A stretch of 64,000 nt of DNA from Nelumbo lutea (GCA_022828595.1 JAKGHH010000005.1:57407655-57471654), one strand, 5' to 3'; positions 42,511 to 53,319 are shown, numbered from the stretch's first letter. Notes: generated from the sequence alone by a model not told the origin. A program made the numbers and translations.

Positions 42511-44285
42511 GTAGTATTAGTGTATATACTAAATAATACTGTAGCAGATTCTTTATGTTTTAGAAAATACCGTGGTTTATATTTTAACATTTTAATAACC
42601 AATTCAATCCAATTCGAGTGAGTTGATCAGTTTTCTAATATTTTTTATTGGATTTGGTTCAGTAATTTTTTCACTCGATCAAGTTAGGTCAATTTTGGTT
42701 TGACTGTTTGTAAATCGGCCAAAATTGAATTTATCTAACCATATACATATTAAATAGAATTTTTTAATACGAAAAAATGGAAAAATTCTCATATTTCTTA
42801 GTCTAAAATAGTTGATATCATAAATTTATTTTTTTTATTTATTTTTTTAATAATACCACTATAATTTATTAAATTTAAATTTATTCTTTAAGTTAAAATC
42901 TTTTGAACAAACAAACCAAACCAAAAATAAACCCAAACTGATACAACCCAAGTTGGCAGGTTTTCACTAATGTCAACTAGTTTTGGGTAACAAACTCCCG
43001 ACATGACCAGGTCAAATTGGTTGGCAAAACAACTTGCAACCGCATTGAACTAGTCCTTGAACACTCCTAATTTCAGCTAAATTAATAGTCTAATCTATAA
43101 TAAGTAACAATAGTTTAATCTCCAATAATTATTAAAAATTTATAGCAAAAATACATAATTATTGAAAAAAAACTTATAATGAAAATACAATAGATATATA
43201 ATAAAAATACAATAATTACAAGCATACAATAAATACTGAAAATATATTAAATTATTCAATAAATAATGTAATCTCAAATAATAGTTTAACCTCTAATATT
43301 AATCAATAAATTATAAGAAAATACATAATTACTAAAAATAATTTTATAACAAAAATACAATAAATTAAATTTCAAAAGTTAAATATAGTTGTTTAATCTC
43401 CAATAATTATTGACAATTTTCTTTTAAATAACAAAACAAAAATAGAATTATAAATAATTATTGAAAATATATTTAGTTATTTACAATATTATTTAGTTAT
43501 TTATATAATATTGTTATTAATATGTATAAATTATTAAATTTAATAATCTTAAAATTATAATTAGTACTATTATTATATAATTTGTTATTAATTTTGTAAA
43601 ATATTAAATTATTATGAATATGAACATTACGAAATCTCTTATAATTATTTTTCTACTTTTAAGAAAACTTTAAATTTATTACATAATTTCATTATTTTAA
43701 CTATTTAAAATTTTGTCATGCTAAATATTTAGTTATTTAAATATCTTTATCATACATAAAATATAGAAATTTTCATTATTTGAATTTTATTTATTTTAAA
43801 GCTATTACTTAATATTATGTATTTTGTTATATAATTATTTAGCTATTATGTAATATTTGAATTTGAATTTATTTATTTTATGTATTTTATATTGTTACTA
43901 CATAATTTCATGATGAGTTTTGTAAAAATATAGAATTATTAGTAATCCGAATATTGTTAAGTCTATTATAATTAATTTTTTTTGTTTTGAATAAATATTT
44001 TAAAATTAGTATATAATTTTATTATAATATTTAAATAATTATGAATTTTTTTAATTGAAATTTTCTTTAGATAGATGTAGATAAATAGTGGGGAGAGAAT
44101 AAATAGGAATTAGAATAGTTTAAGAGATAACCTCTCTCCCGAATTAGAGATAATTTAAGAGATAAATAAGAGTTATAGATAATTTAGGAGATAAATATGA
44201 ATTAGAGACAATTTAGGGGAAAGTGGTGTCCACTAAACATAAAAGAAATTCCCTCTTTCTTTATAGTTGTTAGAAATAGTTAATC
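42511..44285. other. Very AT-rich repeat-laden DNA
   Basis: 43080-43400 repeats AATACAATA and TTTAATCTC-AATAAT words; 44090-44220 repeats GAATTAGAGATAATTTAAGA about four times at roughly 30-40 base spacing. 42590-43060 has degenerate hAT-like wording. No gene. Confidence 0.5.
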
Positions 44286-44410
44286 CTATTGGTTTAATGG
44301 ATAATTATGTGGAATTAAAAAATAAAAAAAAATTGAGAAATTAGGAAGGGGGTTTGGAGTGTGACGGGATCTACTTCTCACAAATGGGTGCTTCACAGGT
44401 ACATCCACTG

Positions 44411-44470
44411 TGCATTGGGAACATCTCCCATGAATAATTACTAATATGTACCGGAGATGTTCCCAATGCA
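44411..44470. repeat. Perfect 18-bp stem inverted repeat
   Basis: TGCATTGGGAACATCTCC at 44411-44428 is exactly inverted at 44453-44470, with a 24-base loop and further partial pairing outside (GTACAT). It is miRNA-precursor-like in shape and may belong to the hairpin-element family that shares AACATCTCCC wording. Confidence 0.85.
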
Positions 44471-44516
44471 TGATATAGTACATGCATGTGAAATAACTGA
44501 GGAACATATCCCATAA

Positions 44517-44577
44517 ATAGATAAATAGATAGATAGATAGATAGATAGAATAGATAGATACATACATACATACATAG
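44517..44577. repeat. (GATA)n / (CATA)n microsatellite
   Basis: Roughly eight ATAGAT/GATA units followed by four CATA units. Confidence 0.85.
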
Positions 44578-45698
44578 ACTCTCTGTCTGTGAAGTCTTAG
44601 ATGCATGTGATCAATTCAGATTCCAGAGCCACCTTCGGTTTATATATTTTTTTTTCTGAGCACACCGAGGGGACCATAGAACTTTTTCTTCAGTGTCTTC
44701 CAGCTAGATCGGCCCTACAGCAGAACCGCCAGCTATACAGAGCCTTAGCATTTCCAAGCCGGACCTAGTCTTTAATTACAACATGTCAACATGGTCCAGC
44801 TCGCCCGGACCGGATCTAGATAAAAGGGAAAGAGTAGGCTAGCTAGTCTCGTATAAAGTGATTGGGTAATTTAGTCTTTTACATAAGGGACAAATTTTCT
44901 GATTGGCTGACAACGAGTTTTCCCTCCAGTCTCCTACAGTCCCATGCCACATTTACGGCGGAGATTTGACATTAATTCACGGTGAGGATACATTCCACTT
45001 GTACTATGGATTCAGATTTCTGATTATACTACAAAGATCCTATTATTTTTTATTAAATTTTCTGATTGGCTGACAATAAATTGCATATTTAATTATTGGA
45101 ATTTTGGACTTTACGCCATTATTTTAATGAGTGGTGTTGAGATGACGCAGGCCAAGTTGTTTTTTTTTTTTTTTCGTGGGGTTGGGGGATGGAAAACCAC
45201 TTCGTTTCTAAGCAACCTTTGTTGCAAATTCTAGGTCTATGGTTATCTTTTCCTTTTCTTTATTGATAATAAAATAAAGAAAAGAACACGTATCACCCAT
45301 TGGTTGAGAGATTGATTAACAAAATAAAAACGACCCATTGTTTCTTGTCATTATACTTATAGACATTAAAAAATAGGGAAAATAATATATAATTTATAAG
45401 AAAATTAAGGAAAGAAAGTCATTTTTACTCAACGTCCTAACATGGCAAAGACCAAGTAGGGGTCCGAATGACTAGGAAAAGTTAGGTGGTCTTATCCTAT
45501 GTGGCATCTCAAAATAGTTCCACATGCTCGCCAAATAAGCCTCCTCAATGTATATTTTATTTAGAGGTGAACTTTCAGTTTATTTAGTTAAAAACCAAAT
45601 CAAATTAATAAAAACTGAACTTCCTATTTGATTGTTTCGGTAAAAACCGAATTTCGTATTATGTATTGAATATAGTAATATTATATGTATATCAAAAA

Positions 45699-45738
<40 letters not shown>

Positions 45739-45933
45739 TATATAATTTATATTATATAATTAAATTAAATTAAATTTTTATTAACCAAATTCTGAGATAT
45801 TAAAACTGAAACCAATAACCTTATAACGTCAATACCTAAAAACTAAATTAATCGAACAAAAAATTTTGGTTTCAATATAATTTAATAATACTCGCCCCTA
45901 ATATTAAGCCCTTGATCACCATCATCATCGAAT
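44578..45933. other. Intergenic DNA with small repeats
   Basis: The 19-base word TTTTCTGATTGGCTGACAA occurs at about 44896 and again at 45057. A (TA)n run lies at about 45706-45731. No gene. Confidence 0.5.
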
Positions 45934-46063
45934 AAGCCTTGTCCAAACTAGGATGAATTATGTTTCACCATTCCTTTACAACAGTATTCCAACATGAAAA
46001 GCCTTGTCCAAACTAGGATGAATTATGTTTCACCATTCCTTTACAACAGTATTCCAACATGAA
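45934..46063. repeat. Exact 65-bp tandem duplication
   Basis: 45934-45998 and 45999-46063 are identical, each starting AAGCCTTGTCCAAACTAGGA and ending CAACATGAA. The lack of any difference indicates a very recent slip or unequal exchange, or an assembly artefact. Confidence 0.95.
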
Positions 46064-46258
46064 AGATAATTCAGAATTCTTGATTATAAGAATTTAACAA
46101 AAGTTTTAATGTCAACGGCCAAATTGGCACAACCCTCTCATGACTCATGTGGGCTTAAAATCCAAGGTGCAAGACAAGCTTACAATGACGGAGTTAGTAG
46201 TGCTAGGACAATGGTAGTTGAAATAGTAAGGTTGAAGAGGTTTGGCCTCAACTTCAAC

Positions 46259-46870
46259 CACCTCCTTGCCAAATTTTATTTTGTTTTCTAATACATGGTT
46301 TTTCAAATTCAGACAAAAAAAACTGGGAAGTGGTCAGATGATCGGTTTTGTTTTACCCTAGAATTGTTATTTTCCCAAAAACTATTGATTTAATCAGCAA
46401 ACCATTAACTCAGGTGGTCGAATCATTCAAACCATTCAACGGTTTGACATATTTTATTTTATTTTTATTTTTTGTCAAAACGAACCATTCATTCGGTTCA
46501 AACAATCAGATCATTCGACCCGGGAACCAGGCCCCTGATCGGTTCATTATCCGATTCGACCACCACCTTGCCAAATTTTATTTTGTTTCCTAATACATGG
46601 TTTTTCAAAATCGGACCAGAAAACCCGGGAACTGGTCAGATGATCGGTTTTGTTTTATCCTAGAATTGTTATTTCCCCCAAAACTGTTGATTTAATCAGC
46701 AAACCATTAACTCAGGTGGTCAAATCTCGAACCATTCAACGGTTTGACTGATTTTATTTTATTTTTATTTTTTGTCAAAACGAACCACTCATTCAGTTTA
46801 AACAATCAGATCATTCGACCCAGGAACTAGACCCCTGATCGGTTCATTATCCGATTCGATTTTAAAATCC
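46259..46870. mobile_element. Tandemly duplicated GTTTTCAAAAC-ended element
   Basis: Two units of about 300 bp (46259-46560 and 46561-46870) each contain CCACCTTGCCAAATTTTATT, ATGGTTTTTCAAA, TTGATTTAATCAGCAAACCA and GATCGGTTCATTATCCGATT. The last unit ends GATTTTAAAATCC. The duplicated unit includes flanking DNA, so it arose by segmental duplication rather than two insertions. Confidence 0.8.
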
Positions 46871-47608
46871 TTGTCCTAATATATTCTATTCCCCTAACCC
46901 AGGAGGTCGCACCAGTGGACCCGTTCTTAGCTCACAAACATGAACATACAGTATGCCTGTCAATTTGTAGTTAAAGGCCGATCGCTATATTGTCATTTGG
47001 TGGTACAGTGGGAGTTCATTGACTTGCAGCAGTTCTTTTGAAAAAAGAGCTACAACTTCAATGGCTAGCATTTACTTGAGAAAAATCCCCAGAAACACAG
47101 CCAACATTGAGACCCCACAACCACTAGAATGAAGGTGCCATATACAAGGTCAATTCAATAGATGCATGAATGGCTTTGATAGGCCACGCCATAGCCGATA
47201 GTTAGGAATAAAATTGTCTGTGAAAATACGTCTGCGTGTTCACAAGGAAACAACACTTAGAGAGAGAGAGAGAGTGGTCAAACCAAAAGAATCAATCAGT
47301 AATCAGTCAAGACAAGGCAGCCCTCCTGATTAATTAGCCACTTGTTTAGTGTTTTGGTGCACAAATGCTTTACGCCATTAGAATTGAAACCTTGGCCTAT
47401 TAAGGCCATACATTGGAGTTTCAAGTGGTTTAACTACAATGATAAACGACAATGGAAAGTTCTCTCTTCTTGCCCAGTAGTGCTTGTTGTTAAGAAAAAA
47501 AAATTAAAAAAAAAAGGTTAAGCTTTGACTTTTCAAACATTCGATTCTTTATTCTTGAAATGTTCATTCAGAAAATTTGCAGTTTTTTCCTTGAATGTTC
47601 TTGGTTAT
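46871..47608. other. Intergenic DNA
   Basis: A short (GA)n run lies near 47261-47273. No gene recognised. Confidence 0.4.
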
Positions 47609-47855
47609 GGTGTAAATTTATTTGCACTGATCCAAAATTATGATCGCATAAATGACATGGATGCAAATTTGATTTATTCTTTATTAAAATTTTACCTTAT
47701 TTTATTTGAATGCAAAGTAAAGTAATACTTGAAAGAGAATAAAGTAAAACTCAAAATAAAATTAAACCAGAATTAATTTGTATACTTTTCATTTGCGCTC
47801 CCATGCATTTATACTAGTGAATAAAATTGCACTGCAACCATAAGTTTAGAGCCAA
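47609..47855. mobile_element. Tourist-like MITE, relative of 36131
   Basis: Left GGTTATGGTGTAAATTTATT and reverse-complemented right CTTATGGTTGCAGTGCAATT are similar and repeat the TTTATTTGCA motif of the 36131 element. Ends and duplication approximate. Confidence 0.55.
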
Positions 47856-48119
47856 AGAAAACAATCATATTTAATAAAGCCATGAACAATTCCGTGGATT
47901 TTCATAGCAGGAGGTCCACAAAATTGAATTCTGCTTGGCATTTAGCAATCAAGTATGTTAGGAGTAGGGGAATGAGGATCAGGGGACATTTGATAACGGC
48001 TGAAGTTACTGAACTGAAAATTTTACTACTTTGTATTTTAATTGTTAAAATAATTAAATAATAAATTTTCAAAGATATAATGATCTACCCAATTTCAATT
48101 CTGGCCATTAAAGGAGTTC

Positions 48120-48260
48120 AACAATGTCCCACAGCACTCTCTGCTGTGTATTGAGAGCATCTCCCAGGTGATTATATCATCATTTTTGAAATTATCATCG
48201 GGAAATATTCTCAATACACGACGGAAATATACTGTGAGATGTTGTGGGGGGCTGATTTAG
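48120..48260. mobile_element. Near-palindromic hairpin element, copy 3
   Basis: Right arm TTCTCAATACACGACGG...GTTGTGGGGGGCTGATTTAG matches copy 2 at 35074; the left arm (GTCCCACAGCA...GTGTATTGAGAGCAT) is more decayed. The arms pair around GATTATATCATCA. Confidence 0.7.
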
Positions 48261-48615
48261 TCACTCAGTAAAGAATATAGAACCTCCTTTAAAATTTATT
48301 CACTAAAAGACAAAACAATAAGTTTTTGAGTTCAGCATCTTCAGCTACTATTAAACGGACACTTGCCACCTGTCCTAATCATGAAATAGTCTCTACCGTC
48401 TACTAACACCCGATAATATGTTATATAACCAAATGAGCTTATGTAACTAACTACTTAAACGTTAACCAAAAAAAGAAAAAGAAAAAATAATAAACAACCA
48501 CTCAAAGATAGATCTGCTTGTCAAATAACTGATAACAGATCAACAGGATTAACCTCCAAGCTATTCACGCAGTCCCCAAATAGAATAGATATATAGTTTT
48601 AGGCGTAATATTTTT

Positions 48616-48734
48616 CGCTCAGTTTGGAAGGAGTATAAATACAAATTTGTAGAATATAAAACTTTGTATTTTATATTATTTTCTATGTATTTACATTGTA
48701 CATATTTGTACTTGTACTGTTTCCAAACTGAACC
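48616..48734. mobile_element. Tourist-like MITE, 119 bp
   Basis: CGCTCAGTTTGGAAGGAGTA at the left pairs with the reverse complement of the right end (GGTTCAGTTTGGAAACAGTA). Its right TTA (48735-48737) is shared with the next MITE. Confidence 0.85.
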
Positions 48735-48737
48735 TTA

Positions 48738-48856
48738 GGCTGTATTTAATTTGAAAGAAAAAGTAGGAAAAGGAAAAGAAAGGTAGCAAAACCTGTACAC
48801 TATTTGTATAAGTTCCCCTACCTTTCCCTAACTTTTCTTTCAAACCAAATACAGCC
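48738..48856. mobile_element. Tourist-like MITE of a second family, 119 bp
   Basis: Ends GGCTGTATTTAATTTGAAAG and, reverse-complemented, GGCTGTATTTGGTTTGAAAG; TTA on both sides (48735-48737, 48857-48859). Confidence 0.9.
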
Positions 48857-48859
48857 TTA

Positions 48860-49304
48860 GGTTGTTTTTGTTTGTCTACCAAAATGGACTTACAGTTGTC
48901 CAGACTGAAATATTTCAGCTAATATTTCTCCCTCTGTTACTGAGATAACTTTGTTTTTTCACCTCTTCTAATTTGTTTTAATGTGAAATTTTGTGTAAAT
49001 TAAGTAAAATTATTATTGCAAAGGAGCAAAAATATACCTCAATATTGGAATATGCAAAGACTTGTGGAATTAGCAAGAATCCCCAATTTGGCATTCTTTT
49101 ACATCTTCAATGTAACTGCAAATTAATTTAATATTAGAAAAGACATGTGCAATGTACGGGCTGGTGTTAAAAAGATGTACATGTTACATTCAGTTTCTTA
49201 ATTGAATTGGTTCATTGTTGTAGGTGAATTTAATTAAATAGCCCCATATTTAATTTTTTTATTTTTAAAACTAAAAATTTAAAAATTTTAATAAAAGGAT
49301 TGGT
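48860..49304. other. AT-rich intergenic DNA
   Basis: Nothing identified before the LTR. Confidence 0.4.
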
Positions 49305-50082
49305 TGATGGAGCGCAATGTGATCGGTCCTAACTGTCAACGATTTTGCCTCTGACTGGAGCAAAAAGTGCCTGAAACGGAGAAGGAAGCGAGTAGTCTCC
49401 GGGGAGGAACCCGGTGAGAGTGCTCCGAAGCTCAAGTTAGTATTTTCTCAAAGGCAAGATAAAAAACCAGATGGCGCAAAGTTATCACGTACTTCCATTC
49501 TTGGGGGGAAGAGGGCCTTTTATAACCACTTTGCGCATTCACTCCCAAGCTTCTATCAGGTTAGGTATCATTCCCTCTGCACTTCTGCCAGTTCGGGTGT
49601 CATCACCTCTGCTAGGGCAAACAACCACCACTGTTCTCTTTGTCGGAGCCGTCTCTGTAACCACAGGTGGCAGTGGCAGGTGGCCGTTGAAGTGCTTCTA
49701 TCAAGCGTCAGATCCTAAGTCAGTCAGGCGCGCCGCCTCAGGATACAGACTCCTTTGGTGTCAGGTACGGTTGTTCAGTTCGGCGGCCTGGAGACGAAGT
49801 GTCGGAGTGGTGTGTGAGGTGAAGTCTTGAGTTCGGATAGAAGTGTGGCCCGAACTGCCTTGGGGTGGGCCAGTTCGGGTTGTTGCCCTTTGCGCTCCTC
49901 GTAAGGCTCGAGGCCAAAGGGAGAGTTCGGGCTCCTTTTGGGGAGCTTGGACTACTGGTTCCTCCTCTCAGAGCTCACGCCTTGAGCGCACTATCGTGTC
50001 GAGCTGTCGCTCCTGCCAGGTCACCCTCAGTTGCTTCCACGTGTTGGGTGGCCAAGAGGTTGGGCCAAATCTTCCTCCATCA
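49305..50082 (-). repeat. 3' LTR (left copy), 778 bp
   Basis: On the minus strand it starts TGATGGAGGAAGATTTGG and ends GCGCTCCATCA. A minus-strand TATA box (TTATAAAAGG) lies at about 49516-49525. Over the first 350 plus-strand bases it differs from the other LTR at roughly one base in ten by eye, mostly transitions, so the insertion is old. Confidence 0.92.
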
Positions 50083-50100
50083 ATTGCCCCCCACTCCTCA
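50083..50100 (-). other. Polypurine tract
   Basis: TGAGGAGTGGGGGGCAAT on the minus strand, immediately before the 3' LTR, where plus-strand DNA synthesis would be primed. Confidence 0.8.
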
Positions 50101-50470
50101 CGCTAAGGGTCTTGCCCTAGCGCGGGAAGTTCGTGAGGTAACAGGTGGATTTGACCCGTACTTCAAACCAGTTTACTGATGGCGTGAAGTGTGCGTACGT
50201 CAGGAGATTTCTGGATTCCTCAAGCGCCAAAAGGTCAGAAAATGCGCCAAACCGTCTTTAAATGCTGAGAGATGTGACGGTGGGCGTTTATTTCAAATTC
50301 AAAAATGCGTCACTACTGCCTTCAATGCTGGGAGACGTGCACCGGCGTTGCTTCAGTTTCCGAAGATGTGCGGCCAGTCACGTCTTTGTCTTAGGAGGCG
50401 TGCGGTCAGCTTGATCGTGAACCGTTGGATTTGCCTCAATGAGAGCCATCGGTTTTCGGCCACTGATGGG

Positions 50471-50478
50471 TATAAATA
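50471..50478 (+). promoter_or_regulatory. TATA box of the antisense gene
   Basis: Perfect TATAAATA, followed about 30 bases later by a CT-rich leader (GTCTCTTTCCATCGCC). It points toward the plus-strand ORFs and away from the retroelement's own transcription. Confidence 0.65.
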
Positions 50479-50499
50479 GTGGGGGACCCCCAGTCTCTT

Positions 50500-50761
50500 T
50501 CCATCGCCATTCTCCTGCGTTCGCTTCTTGAGCTCGCATCCAAGTTTTAGCTCGCGTCAACCTTCCATAGTCCGTTAGCTTTTTCCGGGTGAGTCAGTAC
50601 TTTCTTCCTGGTTTTCCTTTCCTCCCGATGTCTAGTTCGGACAGCTTAGACAGCTTCTTGAGGGGGTCAGATGCAGGTTCCACGAACCGAGCTGCAGCCC
50701 CCGACAGCCTTTGTTTTGCTTTCCATTCTTTTGTCTTCCTGATGCCGAGCTCTTTTTGCAG
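50500..50761 (+). other. Leader exon and 5' intron of the antisense gene
   Basis: The leader runs from about 50500 to 50588; a donor CGG/GTGAGT at 50589 and an acceptor TTTTTGCAG at 50761 bracket a 173-base intron, placing ATG 6 bases into the next exon. A shorter unspliced leader is possible. Confidence 0.45.
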
Positions 50762-50766
50762 GTGCG

Positions 50767-51135
50767 ATGGACGCAGAAAAGACTCGCAGTGGGAACCTGT
50801 TTCATGTCATGAAGAGGAGGAAGCGAGTTGCCAAACAGGCTCATGCCAAACCGCCCCGAGATGCGGAGCCCGAGGTACCAAGCTCTCCACCAGTGGATCC
50901 GCCTAAGGAGCCCGAGATGGCCCCTCCAGTACAAGAAGCGGCAAAGGCCCCTGAGGCTGCTTATACCCGGGCTGGGCCTTTAGGCTCGGGAGGCCAAGGC
51001 GAGTTCAGGAGCATGCTGTCGCTGAACCACGCTCTTCAAAAAAGTAGGGAGGACGTTTACCCTGAGCAGGTCACGGCGTGGGTCGAGCTTCCTTTGAACC
51101 ACATAGTCGGGCGTGCTGCCTCTTATGCCATGGTG
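50767..51135 (+). CDS. Antisense gene, coding exon 1 (residues 1-123)
   Basis: Starts MDAEKTRSGNLFHVMKRRKR, a basic N-terminus, followed by a Pro/Glu-rich segment and GEFRSMLSLNHALQ. It runs opposite to gag-pol in the region between integrase and 3' LTR, where some Tat-group elements (Retand and RIRE2 are known cases) carry extra antisense ORFs. It ends in phase 0 at ATG GTG/GTAAGT. The frame stays open with GC-rich codons although gag-pol around it is wrecked. Function of such ORFs is unknown. Confidence 0.6.
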
Positions 51136-51223
51136 GTAAGTCAGTGATTTCTTGTCGGGCTCCTTGTCATTACCTTTCTTGCTATTACTCTTTTAACATT
51201 GTCGTTATTTTTCCTTTTGGTAG
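51136..51223 (+). other. 88-bp intron of the antisense gene
   Basis: Perfect GTAAGT donor, T-rich body, TTGGTAG acceptor. Removing it joins ...ASYAMV to VNFSIHALAAQ without a frame change. Its low GC against GC-rich exons is the classic plant intron contrast. Confidence 0.75.
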
Positions 51224-51757
51224 GTGAACTTCTCCATCCATGCTTTAGCGGCCCAAGCGGAAAGGAGCTCGAGGTGGGCACGAGCTACTGAAGAGGCTTC
51301 CCGTGCTGCCGAAGAGGCTTCTCGCACTGCACAGGCCAGGCTGGCGAGGTCTCAGAGAGACACCGAGGCCATGGGAGTGGTGGTGAAGCACATGGCAGAC
51401 CTGAGGCTGGACTTGCAGCATCAGGTCGAATACCTTCAGGAGGATATTAGGGAGAGGACTGAGATCTTTTCTCAAGGCATCGAGGATGCCAAGAAGAAGG
51501 TCGTCGATGACTATATCGCCTCGCCGCACTTTGTCGACCTGATGGTGAACTCGTATAGGAGGGGTTTTAAACTGAGCCGGTGGATGATTAGGAACACATA
51601 CCCCGAGCTCGACATCAGCGCCATAACTACTTCGTGCATTACTCAGGAGATGGCCAACGTGGCTGACGGTGAACCGGATTCTGAGGATGAGGCAGGACCC
51701 TCGGGTATCGTTGAAGTTCCTTCCGAGGGTGAGGAAGATGTACCTCCGGGCCTGTGA
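51224..51757 (+). CDS. Antisense gene, coding exon 2 (residues 124-300)
   Basis: Begins VNFSIHALAAQ (GTG is a spliced-in Val codon, not a start). It contains a long Ala/Arg/Glu-rich helix with heptad character (AEEASRTAQARLARSQRDTE, then LDLQHQVEYLQEDI), predicted coiled coil, followed by VVDDYIASPHFVDLMVNSYR and FKLSRWMIRNTYPELDISAI, and an acidic tail (EPDSEDEAGPSG, SEGEEDVPPGL). The DYIASP..F......Y..GF.....W....P.LDIS pattern resembles the C-terminal part of plant proteins annotated as gypsy-type transposon ORFs (Transposase_28-like). Whether it regulates or serves the element is not known. Confidence 0.65.
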   Translation: MNFSIHALAAQAERSSRWARATEEASRAAEEASRTAQARLARSQRDTEAMGVVVKHMADLRLDLQHQVEYLQEDIRERTEIFSQGIEDAKKKVVDDYIASPHFVDLMVNSYRRGFKLSRWMIRNTYPELDISAITTSCITQEMANVADGEPDSEDEAGPSGIVEVPSEGEEDVPPGL

Positions 51758-52123
51758 GCTCGCTTCTGTTGTTTTTTTTTTTGGAATGTAAACTAAGTAT
51801 TTTGTAATGAAATGTTCTTTTGGTTAAGTGTTGTTGTCTTCTCCTTCTTTGTCGAACTGATTATATTGTCGGATTGCTGGAATTAGGGCCTAGAGCGGAT
51901 TAACATAATAAGGCTATATGCTCGAACTGACTATATTATTCTGTCAAGAACCATACTCGTGCGGCCACTTTTGGCATCAACACTTGGCCCCCAATGATGA
52001 GATACCGAGGTCCTTATCAACTCGTTGTTAGCGCTTTGCCTCGTCCGCTTGGTGCTAGCATTTTGCCTTTGCTTGCCCACGCCAAGGTCCTTGGTAGCGA
52101 CTTAGTCCACCTCGCTCGGTGAT
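51758..52123. other. Spacer between antisense gene and integrase
   Basis: The antisense gene's 3' region (T-rich, with AATGAAA near 51808 as the nearest poly(A)-like signal) meets the end of the integrase coding strand. No other feature. Confidence 0.5.
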
Positions 52124-52603
52124 TTATAGGTAGTATCGTCTCAAGTTAACGACGTTCCGCGCTCGGGGTACTTGTTTTCCCTCTAAGGTTTCGAGCTTGT
52201 ATGCTCCTCCGAGTGCTCTCTTTACTCGGTAGGGCTCTTCCCAATTCGGTCCAAGTTTGCCCACGCCGAGCTTGGGTGCCATGATCTGATGGAGAACCAG
52301 GTCATCGACGCGGAAGTTCCACTTTTTTACTCTGGCATTGTAGTACCGAGCTACTCTTTGTTGGTAAGCTGTAGTCCAAATGTACGCGAGGTCTCTTACC
52401 TCGTCGAGTAGATCGAGGTTGGTACGTAGCTTGTCTCCGTTTGTCTGATCGTCGTATGCTTCTAGTCGTAGTGTAGGTACTTCGATCTCCGCCGGGATTA
52501 CCGCTTCAGTGTCATAGGTGAGGTTAAAGGGGGTCTCTCCCATGGCGGTTTTTTTCGTAGTTCGGTGAGCCCATAGAACACTTGGTAGCTTGTTCGCCCA
52601 CAA
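52124..52603 (-). pseudogene. Gypsy integrase, C-terminal part
   Basis: The frame has LPSVLWAHRTTKKTAMGETP, PAEIEVPTLR and LVLHQI...GKLGPNWEEPYRVKRA and ends with a typical LRRYYL. These are the C-terminal domains of Gypsy integrases. It is cut from the core by a TAG at the Leu-rich junction near 52620. Confidence 0.9.
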
Positions 52604-52621
52604 CCCTTTAGCTCGGTCTAG

Positions 52622-53080
52622 TCACGCTTTCAACCCGCGGAGGATAGCTATGTTCATAACTTCTGCTTGATCGTTTGCCTGCGGGTGCGCGACCGATGTG
52701 AAGTTATGCTGAATCCTCATATCTTGGCACCACTCCTGAAATTTGATGTCCTCAAACTGCTTGCCATTGTCGAAGATCAGTACCTGAGGTAACCCGAAGT
52801 GACATACTATGTTCTTCCAAAAGAAGTTCTGTACGTTTCGAGCTGTGACTGTTGCAAGAGGTTCAGCTTCTACCCACTTTGTGAAGTAATCTACCGCCAC
52901 CACTAGGAACTTCCTTCCACCTGTTGCTAGCGGGAATGGCCCCAGGAGGTCGATGCCCCATTGCGCAAAGGGCCATGGACTAGTGAGATACTTGAGGTCG
53001 CCGGCAGGCTGATGGTGGATATTGGCATGCTTCTGACACTTGTCGCATTTTCTGATGAGCTCGATGGCCTCTGCCTTCAT
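52622..53080 (-). pseudogene. Gypsy integrase, catalytic core
   Basis: CDKCQKHANIHHQP gives the end of the zinc-binding domain; FAQWGIDLLGPFP holds the first catalytic Asp, VLIFDNGKQFED the second, and HPQANDQAEVMN the Glu. Canonical text is DNG.QF and N-G-Q-A-E, so one residue (G to D) is changed. The enzyme inserts the cDNA. Upstream HHCC sequence continues in other frames to about 53210. Confidence 0.92.
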
Positions 53081-53210
53081 CGTTTGCTAGTAGTACCCTT
53101 GTCGAAGTGCCTTCTAGGCGAGGGCCCTGCCCCCCAAGTGTCCGCCACATAGACCTTAATGAGTGTTGCGGAGTACGAGCTCGGCTTCGACAGGTCCCAA
53201 GCAACACAGG

Positions 53211-53319
53211 TAGGGGAGCGTGTAGGATCGTCGATACAGCCGTTCGTCTATTATGACATATTTGTCTGCCTGGCGCTGCACCCTTCTAGCTACATTGCGA
53301 TCTGCAGGGAGGGTCTCGT
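53211..53319 (-). other. Integrase N-terminal linker, degraded
   Basis: Frameshifted sequence between RNase H and integrase (text such as LYRRSYTLPYLC in mixed frames). Confidence 0.4.

Noticed and set aside
44286..44606. 106-codon minus-strand ORF with Tyr/Ile-rich region
   Set aside because: It translates the GATA/CATA microsatellite and part of a hairpin.
49471..50179. Several plus-strand ORFs of 87-119 codons in the left LTR
   Set aside because: The same frames recur in the right LTR and lie antisense to LTR transcription; GC-rich non-coding LTR sequence gives open frames by chance.
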